From Paenibacillus sp. JCM 10914 (GTDB taxonomy: Bacteria; Bacillota; Bacilli; Paenibacillales; Paenibacillaceae), in assembly GCF_001315105.1 (NCBI RefSeq), contig NZ_BAZR01000001.1:558001-622000 (forward strand): a stretch of 64,000 nucleotides of DNA, written 5' to 3'. Below the pieces are notes generated by a model. It was not told where the DNA came from, searched no databases, and worked only from the letters and a program-made list of their open reading frames with translations. The translations under genes were made by a program, and so were the position numbers. Positions 56,277 through 64,000 of the stretch are shown one piece after another (position 1 is the stretch's first letter; each line of letters starts with the position of its first letter).

Positions 56277-56975
56277 GTGCTGGTGTTCTCAGTTATTGCG
56301 TCGGCTGTGGCTCCGGGACTCGCATTGCTCACGTATTTTTACCTGAAAGACAGGTATGATCAAGAACCTCTGCATATGGTAGTCAAGGTATTTATGTTAG
56401 GGGTTCTGATCGTTTTCCCGGTGATGATTCTGCAGCGGGGAATAATACTTTGGCTTGGCGAACATCCGGTTATTGAGTCGCTGCTTGTCTCGGCTGGCGT
56501 TGAGGAGTTCCTGAAATGGTTTGTCCTCTATCACATTATTTTTAAGCATAAGGATTTTGACGAACCCTACGACGGCATTCTTTACGCAACGGCGATTTCC
56601 CTCGGGTTTGCTACGGTGGAGAATCTGCTGTATGCCTGGTACAGTCAGGCTGCGTTTGGCGCGATGTTCCTGCGAGCATTACTTCCAGTGTCAGGACACG
56701 CCATGTTCGGTGTCATTATGGGCTACTACTTGGGACATGCAAGATTCAACCAAGGAAGACGAAGGTTCTTTCTGTTCTTGTCCCTCGCAGTTCCGTGGAT
56801 GTGGCATGGCTTGTATGATTTGATCTTGAATTTGTTCACTCATACATGGGTTTGGTTCATCGTACCGCTGATGGTTCTTCTCTGGTATGGTGGTATGGGC
56901 AAGATCACACGCGCCAATAATCGATCGCCATTCCGTTTCATCAAGCGTGACGAAGAGGTTAATATTAGCAAATAA
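56277..56975 (+). CDS. prsW: Intramembrane protease PrsW
   Basis: PrsW makes the first cut in the anti-sigma factor RsiW in B. subtilis. The 232-residue protein has about seven membrane helices and the catalytic motifs VEEFLKW, ATVENLLYAW and the later His (GHAMFG, WMWHGLYDLI). Start GTG 56277 follows AAGGGGA by 6 bases; the frame extends upstream to 56223 without a ribosome site. In B. subtilis prsW is followed by sleB-ypeB; here ypeB follows after a small gene, without sleB. Confidence 0.9.
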   Translation: MLVFSVIASAVAPGLALLTYFYLKDRYDQEPLHMVVKVFMLGVLIVFPVMILQRGIILWLGEHPVIESLLVSAGVEEFLKWFVLYHIIFKHKDFDEPYDGILYATAISLGFATVENLLYAWYSQAAFGAMFLRALLPVSGHAMFGVIMGYYLGHARFNQGRRRFFLFLSLAVPWMWHGLYDLILNLFTHTWVWFIVPLMVLLWYGGMGKITRANNRSPFRFIKRDEEVNISK

Positions 56976-56986
56976 TGGGCACACTT

Positions 56987-57025
56987 CATTCTAAAGACCT
57001 TGTCTGTCAGACAGGAATTAGAATG
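56987..57025. repeat. Hairpin upstream of the small zinc-ribbon gene
   Basis: CATTCTAA (56987-56994) pairs with TTAGAATG (57018-57025) and an inner CCTTGTCTG/CAGACAGG arm with one bulge. It has no T tail and ends next to the ribosome site of the next gene, so it could be regulatory rather than a terminator. Confidence 0.55.
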
Positions 57026-57040
57026 AGGGAGGTGCCTTTT

Positions 57041-57187
57041 TTGCGTGTCAAAGTAAAGATTTTATGCAAGGATTGCGGTGAACGTTTCATTCTCCGCGGC
57101 AAGAAGGAGCATGGCCGGATTGAAACCGGGTTTAAGCAATGTTTGTGCAACAACCGTGATCACTTCGAAATTGAAGAGAATTTCTAA
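57041..57187 (+). CDS. Small zinc-ribbon-like protein
   Basis: The 48-residue product has two Cys pairs (CKDC near residue 7 and CLC near residue 35), a pattern that could bind zinc, among basic and acidic residues. Start TTG 57041 was chosen because GGGAGGTG lies 6 bases upstream. No known family is recognised. It occupies the place of sleB between prsW and ypeB. Confidence 0.62.
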   Translation: MRVKVKILCKDCGERFILRGKKEHGRIETGFKQCLCNNRDHFEIEENF

Positions 57188-57286
57188 AAGTATGAAGTAA
57201 GCAAGTAATTATACAGATATGCATAAGACTTCTTTCTTCTAGTCAAACTAACGTCAGTTGACGAAAAGAAAGGAGACTATCGCATC

Positions 57287-58635
57287 ATGTATAAACGCTT
57301 GAGTGCTATACTGTTCCCGCTGGCTACCATTTTACTAATCGGAGCTTTGGTGTGGGGATATCAAGAGAATAAAGAGAAAAACGCGATCCTGATTAATGCG
57401 GAGAACCAATATCAACGGGCATTTCACGACTTGTCCTACAACATGGACAGGATTCATGCCGAACTCGGTAACACCCTTGCGGTTAGCTCGACTTCACAGG
57501 GGATGCATCGTAAAGGTTTGATGAATGTATGGCGCTTAACGAGTGAGGCTCAGAACGAAATCAGTCAGTTGCCGCTCGTGATGTTGCCGTTTAGCCAAAC
57601 GGAAGACTTTCTCTCCCGTATTTCCAATTTTGCATACAAGACAGGGGTGCGCGACTTAACGAAGGAACCGCTGAGCGACAATGAAATGAAAACCCTTAAG
57701 AGCCTGTACGCGAATTCCGGTGATATCACGAAGGATCTTCAGGCTGTACAGGACAAAGTCATTGCCAACCATCTGCGCTGGATGGATGTGGAAACGGCAT
57801 TAGCCACCAACAAGGTGAAGGATAATTCCATAATCGATGGTTTCAAGACCGTAGACAAAAAAGTGGAGTCTTATCCGGAACTGGATTGGGGTCCATCGGT
57901 TAGCAGCATATACACACGTCGATCAGTTAAGCAATTAGCCGGTATGCCGATCTCGGAAGAGGATGTTAAGCGAAAAGCGCTGAAATTCTCCGATGCAAAT
58001 GACCAAGCCAAAGTTGAAGTGACGATGAACGGTAAAGGTACCGAATGGGTCTCTTATACGGCAAAAGTAAAGCATCAGAACGGGCATCTACTCAGCATGG
58101 ATTTCACGGAAAAGGGCGGTCAGTTAATCTCATATACCGATGAGCGTGAGGTTGGTTCGAAAAAAGTTTCTGTGCAGCAAGTGATCGATAAAGCACAGGA
58201 ATTTTTGAACCATAAAGGGTACTCGGATATGACCGTGGTCTCAGCCGACCAGTATGACAATCTGGCTAACTTCTCATTCGTGCGCGAACAGGATGGGGTT
58301 CTGATCTATCCGGAGAAGATTACGGTGCGTTCCGCTATGGACAACGGCGATGTCATCGGATTCCAGGCGAGTGACTTTGTATACGAGCATCAAATGAAGC
58401 GTGACATCCCACAGCCTAAGTTGAGCCTTGCTGAAGCGGAGAAAATGCTCAATAAGGATTACAAAGTGCTCTATCATGCAAGGCGTTGATCAAGAACGAC
58501 CAATCGGAAGATGTACTGTGCTACGAATTTGGAGGACGCATTAACGGTGCTCAGTACCGGATATACCTCAATGCGGATACCGGGCTTGAAGAGACGGTAG
58601 AAGTCGTTAAAGACGCGCAAGCCGGGATTAAATAA
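57287..58635 (+). CDS. ypeB: Spore germination protein YpeB (frameshifted as written)
   Basis: YpeB is a spore inner-membrane protein that stabilises the cortex-lytic enzyme SleB. The restored 449-residue protein has an N-terminal membrane helix (LSAILFPLATILLIGALVWG), a helical domain, and PepSY-like repeats towards the C-terminus. One G is missing at 58482-58483 (expected YHARALIKNDQSEDVLCYEF), so the written frame ends at 58489 and the last 49 residues are in another frame, up to the stop at 58633. ATG 57287 follows AAAGGAG. Confidence 0.92.
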
Positions 58636-58657
58636 CAAATAGCGACAATTCATATAA

Positions 58658-58690
58658 GAGCCGAGTAGGGGCATCCCTATTCGGCTTTTC
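58658..58690 (+). terminator. Terminator after ypeB
   Basis: GCCGAGTAGGG (58660-58670) pairs with CCCTATTCGGC (58675-58685), one G-U pair, followed by TTTTC. Confidence 0.87.
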
Positions 58691-58785
58691 GTTATGCACA
58701 AATGAAGATTTTGTCTCAATCAGTGCCGGATCCCGTGATATAATGGTAAATATTGATTATCATGAAGAACGAGTGGGTGAGGGCT

Positions 58786-59439
58786 TTGTATCCAAAAATC
58801 AATGATGTTCTCTATATTCAACTGGATACGGGAGATGAAACCGAAGCGAAAATCATCTATAAATCCCGTATTTCCGACATGAATGACGATTCCATCTTTA
58901 TGGAAGTTCCACTGCAAGAAGGCACCGGAAGATTGAAGAAGCTTTATGTCGGAGACGAGCTGTCAGCCTATTTCTTGACGGAAGGCGGTGTTAAGAATTA
59001 TTTCAATTCCTATGTGCTGAGCCATCATGAAGACGTGATTCGTCTGGTTCGCATCAAGCTGCCGGAACCTGAGCACATTACTAAAGTTCAGCGTAGAAGC
59101 TTCCTTCGAGTGCAGGCCGATCTCGAATTGTCGGTCACCACCAAGGAAGGAGCCCGCTTTCTGGCTAGGACCGATGATGTGGGCGGTGGTGGCATATCGT
59201 TCCATTTGCGGCATGATCAGACGATTACGGAGGGAGAAGTACTTTCCTGCTGGATTTTGATTCCGTATAAGAATGGGTCGGTAGAGCACGTGCCGTTCGA
59301 AGGGGAAGTGGTCCGAATTAAGCAGCTGCCTACGAGTCGTAGCATTGTAATGCTGAAGTTCAATCAGATTCTGGACATGGAGCGGCAGAAGTTGATCCGA
59401 TATTGTTTTGAACGGCAGTTCGATTTCCGAAATCGCTAG
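58786..59439 (+). CDS. motI: PilZ-domain c-di-GMP receptor, flagellar brake MotI/YpfA type
   Basis: MotI (YpfA) binds c-di-GMP and disengages the flagellar stator in B. subtilis. The roughly 217-residue protein has an N-terminal YcgR-like domain and a C-terminal PilZ domain with the ligand motif QRRSFLR and the following DDVGGGGISF. Start TTG 58786 is preferred (GGTGA site 5 bases upstream and agreement with the family N-terminus, LYPKINDVLYIQL); ATG 58762 is in frame and lies just downstream of a TGATATAAT extended -10 element at 58736-58744. Confidence 0.88.
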   Translation: MYPKINDVLYIQLDTGDETEAKIIYKSRISDMNDDSIFMEVPLQEGTGRLKKLYVGDELSAYFLTEGGVKNYFNSYVLSHHEDVIRLVRIKLPEPEHITKVQRRSFLRVQADLELSVTTKEGARFLARTDDVGGGGISFHLRHDQTITEGEVLSCWILIPYKNGSVEHVPFEGEVVRIKQLPTSRSIVMLKFNQILDMERQKLIRYCFERQFDFRNR

Positions 59440-59514
59440 TTTGATAATGCATAATTAGAGTTTGCCTTGGGTAAACTAGCGGGAAATTTAGTGTCGAAAA
59501 GGATAATGGCCCAT

Positions 59515-59766
59515 ATGTCAGATCAAGAGCGCGAATGGAAAGAAGATGAGGGACAAGCTCCTGGAGAATGGTTTGGAACGATGCTGCTAAAGCTGATTAT
59601 CGGCCTTGGCATCGTCTTGGTTATCACACAGCTCCTCTTGCATTACGAGCCTTCGAGGCATTATATTTCGCCTGTGCAACAGATGGAGGGTGTGCCGCTC
59701 AATGAGCGAAATGTAAACGATTGGATGGGAGAAGACTTCTCCTTACTTTTGCATCACTCTAGCTAG
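59515..59766 (+). CDS. Small membrane protein (YpfB/DUF5359-like)
   Basis: The 83-residue protein has one hydrophobic helix (MLLKLIIGLGIVLVITQLLL) and short polar flanks. It lies between motI and cmk, the position of ypfB in B. subtilis. The start is uncertain: ATG 59515 is 11 bases after AAAAGG, ATG 59506 too close, and the frame is open to 59467. Confidence 0.72.
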   Translation: MSDQEREWKEDEGQAPGEWFGTMLLKLIIGLGIVLVITQLLLHYEPSRHYISPVQQMEGVPLNERNVNDWMGEDFSLLLHHSS

Positions 59767-59777
59767 TGTGGTATAAT
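59749..59777 (+). promoter_or_regulatory. Sigma-A promoter before cmk
   Basis: TTGCAT (59749-59754) and TATAAT (59772-59777) are 17 bases apart, with TG extending the -10. It overlaps the end of the small membrane protein gene and points into the hairpin at 59787. Confidence 0.65.
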
Positions 59778-59786
59778 TTTCACGTC

Positions 59787-59808
59787 GCAGGCGGGCGCCT
59801 GCTTTTTT
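59787..59808 (+). terminator. Terminator between ypfB and cmk
   Basis: GCAGGC (59787-59792) pairs with GCCTGC (59797-59802) around GGGC, followed by six T. Confidence 0.8.
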
Positions 59809-59863
59809 CTTGAATGAATGATGTTTGTGATTCAGAGGGATATGTTTGAGGAGGAATGCCCCG

Positions 59864-60544
59864 TTGGTTACGCAGGGGACAGGTTATCGCGACAGAATGA
59901 ACATTGCCATCGACGGCCCTGCAGGAGCGGGTAAGAGCACCGTAGCAAGAATGGTAGCGAACAGGCTGCAATTCATCTATGTGGATACCGGCGCTATGTA
60001 CAGGGCAGTTACCTGGTATATGCTGAACCAAGGGGTTTCTTCGGAAAGCCCGGAGCTAGTGCTTCAACTTGCACAGAACATGACGATCGAATTGAAACCG
60101 CATGAGCAAGGCCAGATGGTCTTGGTTAACGGGGAGGATGTTACGCCTTTCATTCGTTCACACCAGGTTAGTGCAGCCGTATCTCAATACGCGCGAATCG
60201 AAGGTCTGCGGACCAAGCTTGTCCGATTGCAACAGGAAATGGCTTTGGGCAAGGGCGTGGTCATGGATGGACGAGATATCGGTACAACGGTCTTGCCGGA
60301 TGCCGAAGTCAAAATCTTCATGACAGCCACAGTTAAGGAACGGGCTCTCCGCCGCTTCAATGAGCTTCGTGATGAAGGCATAACGCTGGAACAACTGGAA
60401 CGAGATATCGCACAGCGTGACCGATTGGATCAGGAACGCGAGGTGTCTCCGCTGCGATGCGCAGAGGATGCTATTGTGCTCGATACGACACATATGGATA
60501 TCAATCAGGTTGTGGACGCGATTCTTTCATATTGCGAAACTTAA
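59864..60544 (+). CDS. cmk: Cytidylate kinase
   Basis: This enzyme phosphorylates CMP and dCMP. P-loop IDGPAGAGKSTVARMVA and the substrate motif YVDTGAMYRA are near the N-terminus; GRDIGTTVLPDAEVKIFMTA is the conserved nucleotide-binding block and ALRRFNE the lid. TTG 59864 is 9 bases after GAGGAGG and is the best start by ribosome site; ATG 59897 would give the usual family N-terminus (MNIAIDGPAG) but has a weak site. Length is 226 or 215 residues. Confidence 0.94.
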   Translation: MVTQGTGYRDRMNIAIDGPAGAGKSTVARMVANRLQFIYVDTGAMYRAVTWYMLNQGVSSESPELVLQLAQNMTIELKPHEQGQMVLVNGEDVTPFIRSHQVSAAVSQYARIEGLRTKLVRLQQEMALGKGVVMDGRDIGTTVLPDAEVKIFMTATVKERALRRFNELRDEGITLEQLERDIAQRDRLDQEREVSPLRCAEDAIVLDTTHMDINQVVDAILSYCET

Positions 60545-60565
60545 GTAGGATGGGGAGAAATAGGC

Positions 60566-61159
60566 ATGATTTATATTTTTTGCAGAGCGGTTGTTCGAGG
60601 GGTGTTCGCTATCCTTTACAGATTCGAATCTGACGGTGTACATAACATTCCTTCAGAAGGCGGCGTGCTCATTTGCAGCAATCACATCAGCGTCAGGGAT
60701 CCGATATCTGTCGGAATTCATGTCAAACGCCAGGTGAAATTCATGGCGAAGGCAGAATTGTTCAAAATTCCTGGCTTTGGATGGTTGGTTCACAAGCTTG
60801 GAGCATTTCCCGTCAAGCGCGGCGGGGTAAGTAAGGATGCCATCAAGACGGCGCTTACGATTTTGCGCCAGGGAGAGATCATGGGGATTTTTCCTGAGGG
60901 GACCCGGAATTCGGATTCTACTGCCGCCAAGCGTGGGGCAGCAAGCTTTGCTCTAAGAAGCGGTGCAACGGTAATCCCGGCAGCGATTATCGGGGATTAC
61001 AAGCCGTTCCGCAAAGTCAAGATTATCTACGGTGCACCCGTTGACATGTCTGAGTTCGAAGGGAACAAATCACCTGAAGCATTGGACGCCGCAACCGAAA
61101 AAATCATGACGAAAATTCATGAAATGCGTGCTAGCGGCAATCCGACCGTATCAGGTTGA
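60566..61159 (+). CDS. plsC: 1-acyl-sn-glycerol-3-phosphate acyltransferase
   Basis: PlsC acylates lysophosphatidic acid in membrane lipid synthesis. The 197-residue protein has the catalytic NHISVRD (HX4D) and the FPEGTRN motif, plus GAFPVKRGG in between. It starts 22 bases after cmk, after a GGGGAGA site, and is likely co-transcribed. Equivalent genes occupy the same place in other Bacillales. Confidence 0.92.
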   Translation: MIYIFCRAVVRGVFAILYRFESDGVHNIPSEGGVLICSNHISVRDPISVGIHVKRQVKFMAKAELFKIPGFGWLVHKLGAFPVKRGGVSKDAIKTALTILRQGEIMGIFPEGTRNSDSTAAKRGAASFALRSGATVIPAAIIGDYKPFRKVKIIYGAPVDMSEFEGNKSPEALDAATEKIMTKIHEMRASGNPTVSG

Positions 61160-61272
61160 ATATTCTTATGTATAAAACATGGGAATATAGGAAAGATACT
61201 ACAGCAATTATGTTTTGAACTTCGCCAACGCGAGTTTAAATAAATGGGGTTTGAATTGAGGAGGTTATTGAC

Positions 61273-62496
61273 ATGTCGGAAGAAACAAGAAATCAAGAGG
61301 CTGCCGAAGTGCAAAGCCAAGAGCAGCTGGACCAAATCGTATCCTTGAAAAAAGGGGACACCGTGAAAGGGACGATCGTCAAACTGGAGGATAACCAAGC
61401 TTATGTAAGCATTGGATATAAATATGACGGTGTAATTCCTGTTCGCGAACTGTCTTCGGTTCAGCTTGACAATGCATCTGAAGCGGTTCAAGTTGGGCAA
61501 GAAGTGGAATGCAAGGTTGTCAGCATCAACGATGACAAAGAGAGCCTTGTATTATCAAAGCGCGCGATCGACACCGAGAATTCATGGGAAGATCTCGAGA
61601 AGCACTTCGAGGTTCAGGATGTATTCGAAGTAACGGTGGCGGACGTGGTTAAAGGTGGTCTCGTGGCCGACGTTGGCGCACGTGGCTTTATTCCTGCTTC
61701 CATGGTAGAGCGTCATTTTGTTGAAGATTTCAGTGATTACAAGGGCCGCACGCTCCGCGTGAAGGTGAAAGAACTGGATCGTGAGAACAACAAAGTGATC
61801 CTGTCCCAGAAAGATGTTCTGGAAGAGGAATTCGAAGCCAATAAGCAACAGGTTATGGTGCAATTGCAAGACGGTCAAGTACTGGAAGGTACTGTGCAGC
61901 GTCTGACGCAATTCGGTGCATTCGTTGATGTAGGCGGTGTTGACGGACTGGTACACGTGTCCGAGATCGCTTGGAATCATGTGGAGAAGCCAGCGGATGT
62001 ATTGTCCGAAGGCGACAAAGTCAACGTGAAGGTGCTGAAGGTAGATCCAGAGAAAGGCAAGATCAGCCTCAGCATTAAGGCTGCTGGTCCTGGACCTTGG
62101 GAATCTGCAGGCCAACAATTTAACACAGGCGACATCGTTACAGGTGTTGTTAAGCGTCTGGTTACCTTCGGTGCATTTGTTGAATTGGCACCTGGCGTGG
62201 AGGGGTTGGTTCATATTTCCCAAATCTCCCACAAACATATCGGTACGCCTCAAGAAGTGTTGAAAGAGGGTCAAGAAGTACAAGTCAAAGTCCTCGATAT
62301 TAACACATCGGAGCAGCGCGTTAGCCTTAGCATCAAAGAAACTGAAGAAGCACCAGCGCAGGCTCCAAGAGCTGAGAAACCGTCCAAAGGTCCTAAGATC
62401 GACCTGAAAGACAACCCGAACGTTTCTTTGAACAACCAAGGCATGAGCGTAACGCTCGGCGAGCGTTTCGGCGATAAACTGAGCAAATTCAAGTAA
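61273..62496 (+). CDS. ypfD: S1-domain RNA-binding protein (YpfD, ribosomal protein S1 homologue)
   Basis: The 407-residue protein consists of four S1 domains (about residues 22-95, 108-178, 194-264 and 280-350). Examples are KKGDTVKGTIVKLEDNQAYV, GTVQRLTQFGAFVDVGGVDG and GVVKRLVTFGAFVELAPGVEG. It corresponds to B. subtilis YpfD, which lies between cmk/plsC and der. A short basic and polar tail follows the last domain. ATG 61273 follows a GAGGAGG site. Confidence 0.94.
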   Translation: MSEETRNQEAAEVQSQEQLDQIVSLKKGDTVKGTIVKLEDNQAYVSIGYKYDGVIPVRELSSVQLDNASEAVQVGQEVECKVVSINDDKESLVLSKRAIDTENSWEDLEKHFEVQDVFEVTVADVVKGGLVADVGARGFIPASMVERHFVEDFSDYKGRTLRVKVKELDRENNKVILSQKDVLEEEFEANKQQVMVQLQDGQVLEGTVQRLTQFGAFVDVGGVDGLVHVSEIAWNHVEKPADVLSEGDKVNVKVLKVDPEKGKISLSIKAAGPGPWESAGQQFNTGDIVTGVVKRLVTFGAFVELAPGVEGLVHISQISHKHIGTPQEVLKEGQEVQVKVLDINTSEQRVSLSIKETEEAPAQAPRAEKPSKGPKIDLKDNPNVSLNNQGMSVTLGERFGDKLSKFK

Positions 62497-62544
62497 GCCC
62501 GGGGAACCGTTTTGTACGGTCCAAGGACCTACCTTTACGAAGTT

Positions 62545-62580
62545 GGCGAGCCAGATTTCTGGGTTCGCCTTTTGTTTTTC
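62545..62580 (+). terminator. Terminator after ypfD
   Basis: GGCGAGCCAGA (62545-62555) pairs with TCTGGGTTCGCC (positions about 62558-62569), followed by TTTTGTTTTT. Confidence 0.85.
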
Positions 62581-62705
62581 TATAGGATGCCGCTCAGGGA
62601 TGCGGTATCATGGGGATGAGCATAATAGAATTCAAATGAAAAGTTAGCCAATTGAAACGTTTTTTGCTATGATGATAATCGTAAGAATTGACAGGAGGAG
62701 TGACT

Positions 62706-64000
62706 ATGGCAAGACCCGTAGTGGCTATCGTCGGGCGACCTAATGTCGGTAAATCGACGATATTTAACCGATTGATCGGCGACAGATTAGCCATCGTTGA
62801 AGATAAACCGGGAATTACCCGTGACAGGATTTATGGAAGCGCGGAATGGAATGGAAAGGCGTTTAGCGTCATCGATACCGGTGGTATCGAAATAGATGGT
62901 GATGATATGATCCTCAAGTCTATCCGGATGCAGGCCGAGTTAGCGATTGAGGAAGCGGATGTTATCGTTTTCATGTGCGATGCCAAGACTGGTGTCACCC
63001 AGTCCGATGAAGAAGTTGCACAAATCTTATTCCGTTCTGGCAAGCCAGTCATTCTGTCTGTGAACAAAGTAGACAATTTAAAACGTGCGGACGATATTTA
63101 TGAATTCTATTCTTTAGGATTTGGTGATCCGGTTGGAATATCAGGCAGCCACGGCACCGGAATCGGAGATCTGCTTGACGTTGTCGTTGAGAACCTGCCA
63201 GAGCTTGAAGATGACGGGTATGATGAGGATGTTATTCGCGTCGCTTTGATCGGCAGACCAAATGTGGGCAAGTCTTCCCTTGTCAATGCTATATTAGGGG
63301 AAGAACGCGTTATTGTTAGTGACGTTGCAGGGACTACCCGTGATGCGATCGATACGCCATTTGAGAAGGACGGACAGCGCTATGTGCTCATTGATACGGC
63401 AGGTATGCGCAAACGGGGTAAGGTATACGAGACCACGGAGAAATACAGTGTCATGCGTGCCATGCGTGCCATCGAGCGTGCTGATGTTGTATTAGTGCTT
63501 ATCAATGGGGAAGAGGGTATCATTGAGCAGGACAAGCATATCGCCGGTTATGCTTATGAGGCAGGCAAAGCTTCTGTATTTGTCGTAAACAAGTGGGATG
63601 TCGTGGACAAGGACGATAAGACGATGCAGCAGTTCGAGAACAAGATCAGGGATCATTTCTTGTTCATGACATATGCACCTGTCGTATTCCTGTCGGCGAA
63701 GACCAAACAGCGCTTACACAAACTGCTTCCCATTGTGAAACATGTGGCAGATCAACATTCACTCCGTGTGCAGACTCATCTGCTCAATGACGTGATTTCG
63801 GATGCGATTGCAATTAATCCACCACCAACGGATAAAGGCAGAAGATTGCGCATCAACTATTCAACTCAGGTAGCGGTGAAACCGCCGACCATGGTTGTGT
63901 TTGTCAACGATCCTGAATTAATGCATTTCTCCTACGAGCGATATTTGGAGAACAAAATCCGGGCGGCGTTTGACTTTAAAGGTACACCCATCAGGATATT
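62706..64000 (+). CDS. der: Ribosome-assembly GTPase Der (3' end outside window)
   Basis: Der (EngA) is an essential tandem GTPase for 50S subunit assembly. Two G domains are seen, with P-loops [14 protein letters not shown] (about residue 10) and [14 protein letters not shown] (about 185), switch motifs DTGG and DTAG, and specificity motifs NKVD and NKWD. The KH-like C-terminal domain has begun. ATG 62706 follows ACAGGAGGAG. The frame is open to the last base, giving 431 codons; the usual length is about 440, so only the end is missing. Confidence 0.96.
   Translation, partial: MARPVVAIVGRPNVGKSTIFNRLIGDRLAIVEDKPGITRDRIYGSAEWNGKAFSVIDTGGIEIDGDDMILKSIRMQAELAIEEADVIVFMCDAKTGVTQSDEEVAQILFRSGKPVILSVNKVDNLKRADDIYEFYSLGFGDPVGISGSHGTGIGDLLDVVVENLPELEDDGYDEDVIRVALIGRPNVGKSSLVNAILGEERVIVSDVAGTTRDAIDTPFEKDGQRYVLIDTAGMRKRGKVYETTEKYSVMRAMRAIERADVVLVLINGEEGIIEQDKHIAGYAYEAGKASVFVVNKWDVVDKDDKTMQQFENKIRDHFLFMTYAPVVFLSAKTKQRLHKLLPIVKHVADQHSLRVQTHLLNDVISDAIAINPPPTDKGRRLRINYSTQVAVKPPTMVVFVNDPELMHFSYERYLENKIRAAFDFKGTPIRI

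Noticed and set aside
61582..62439. 285-codon frame on the minus strand opposite the S1-domain gene
   Set aside because: Mirror frame caused by the repetitive S1 domains; no ribosome site and no recognisable protein features.

Overview
The window is a chromosomal backbone segment of an endospore-forming member of the Bacillales, most likely Paenibacillus. It runs recN-spoIVB-spo0A, bkd, xerD-punA-dacF-spoIIA, spoVA, lysA-ppiB, rib operon, scpAB, dacB-spmAB-rluB, resABCDE, serA, ypbD/ypbG-like genes, prsW-ypeB-motI-cmk-plsC-ypfD-der. That is the Bacillus subtilis order with Paenibacillus-style departures (lipB beside bkd, split spoVA, ypeB without sleB). No rRNA, tRNA, CRISPR array, prophage or insertion sequence is visible.

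Layout. 1-2914: end of recN, the SpoIVB protease and the sporulation master regulator Spo0A, whose promoter region carries two 0A boxes and a sigma-H-like promoter. 3057-8434: the only clearly accessory block, an ArsR-type regulator divergent from a carbohydrate ABC transporter (lipoprotein, two permeases, no ATPase) and a GH43 glycosidase. 8660-10256: an epimerase-like gene and two small genes. 10417-16156: branched-chain 2-oxoacid dehydrogenase (lpdV-bkdAA-bkdAB-bkdB) with lipB. 16194-22264: the miniprotein Prli42, a YqjE-type peptidase, a TPR protein, a short mciZ, nudF, a PHP-domain nuclease, spoIIM and fur. 22487-32947: yqzK, a xerD-locus recombinase with altered catalytic residues, punA, dacF, spoIIAA-AB-sigF, spoVAA-AB-AF, lysA, ppiB and a thioesterase. 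33155-37460: FMN-riboswitch-controlled riboflavin operon. 37526-49830: scpAB, ytfI-ytfJ, dacB, spmAB, a mini amidase, rluB and the resABCDE cytochrome c biogenesis/redox regulation cluster. 49940-51966: serA under a T-box riboswitch. 52184-64000: a CPBP protease, phosphoesterase, polysaccharide deacetylase, MecA-type adaptor, prsW, ypeB, the PilZ brake motI, cmk, plsC, S1-domain protein and der, which runs off the end.

The genes serve sporulation commitment and forespore signalling (spo0A, spoIIA, spoIVB, spoIIM, mciZ), spore germination and cortex (spoVA, ypeB, dacF, dacB, spmAB, ytfJ), vitamin and amino-acid biosynthesis under RNA control (FMN riboswitch, T-box), and respiration control (res).

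The most striking property of the sequence as written is that 15 otherwise well-conserved genes are broken by 18 single-base deletions and one two-base deletion, mostly at short G or C runs next to GGC/GCC. These genes include spo0A, ribD, ribBA, ribH and resB/C/E. Such a pattern in a housekeeping region looks like consensus sequencing error rather than gene decay. Affected genes are therefore annotated as full-length CDS with the break position stated. I see no convincing wholly new system. The best leads are the altered XerD-locus recombinase, the structured repeat inside the rib operon, the ArsR-controlled sugar cassette, and two tiny genes (mciZ, prli42).
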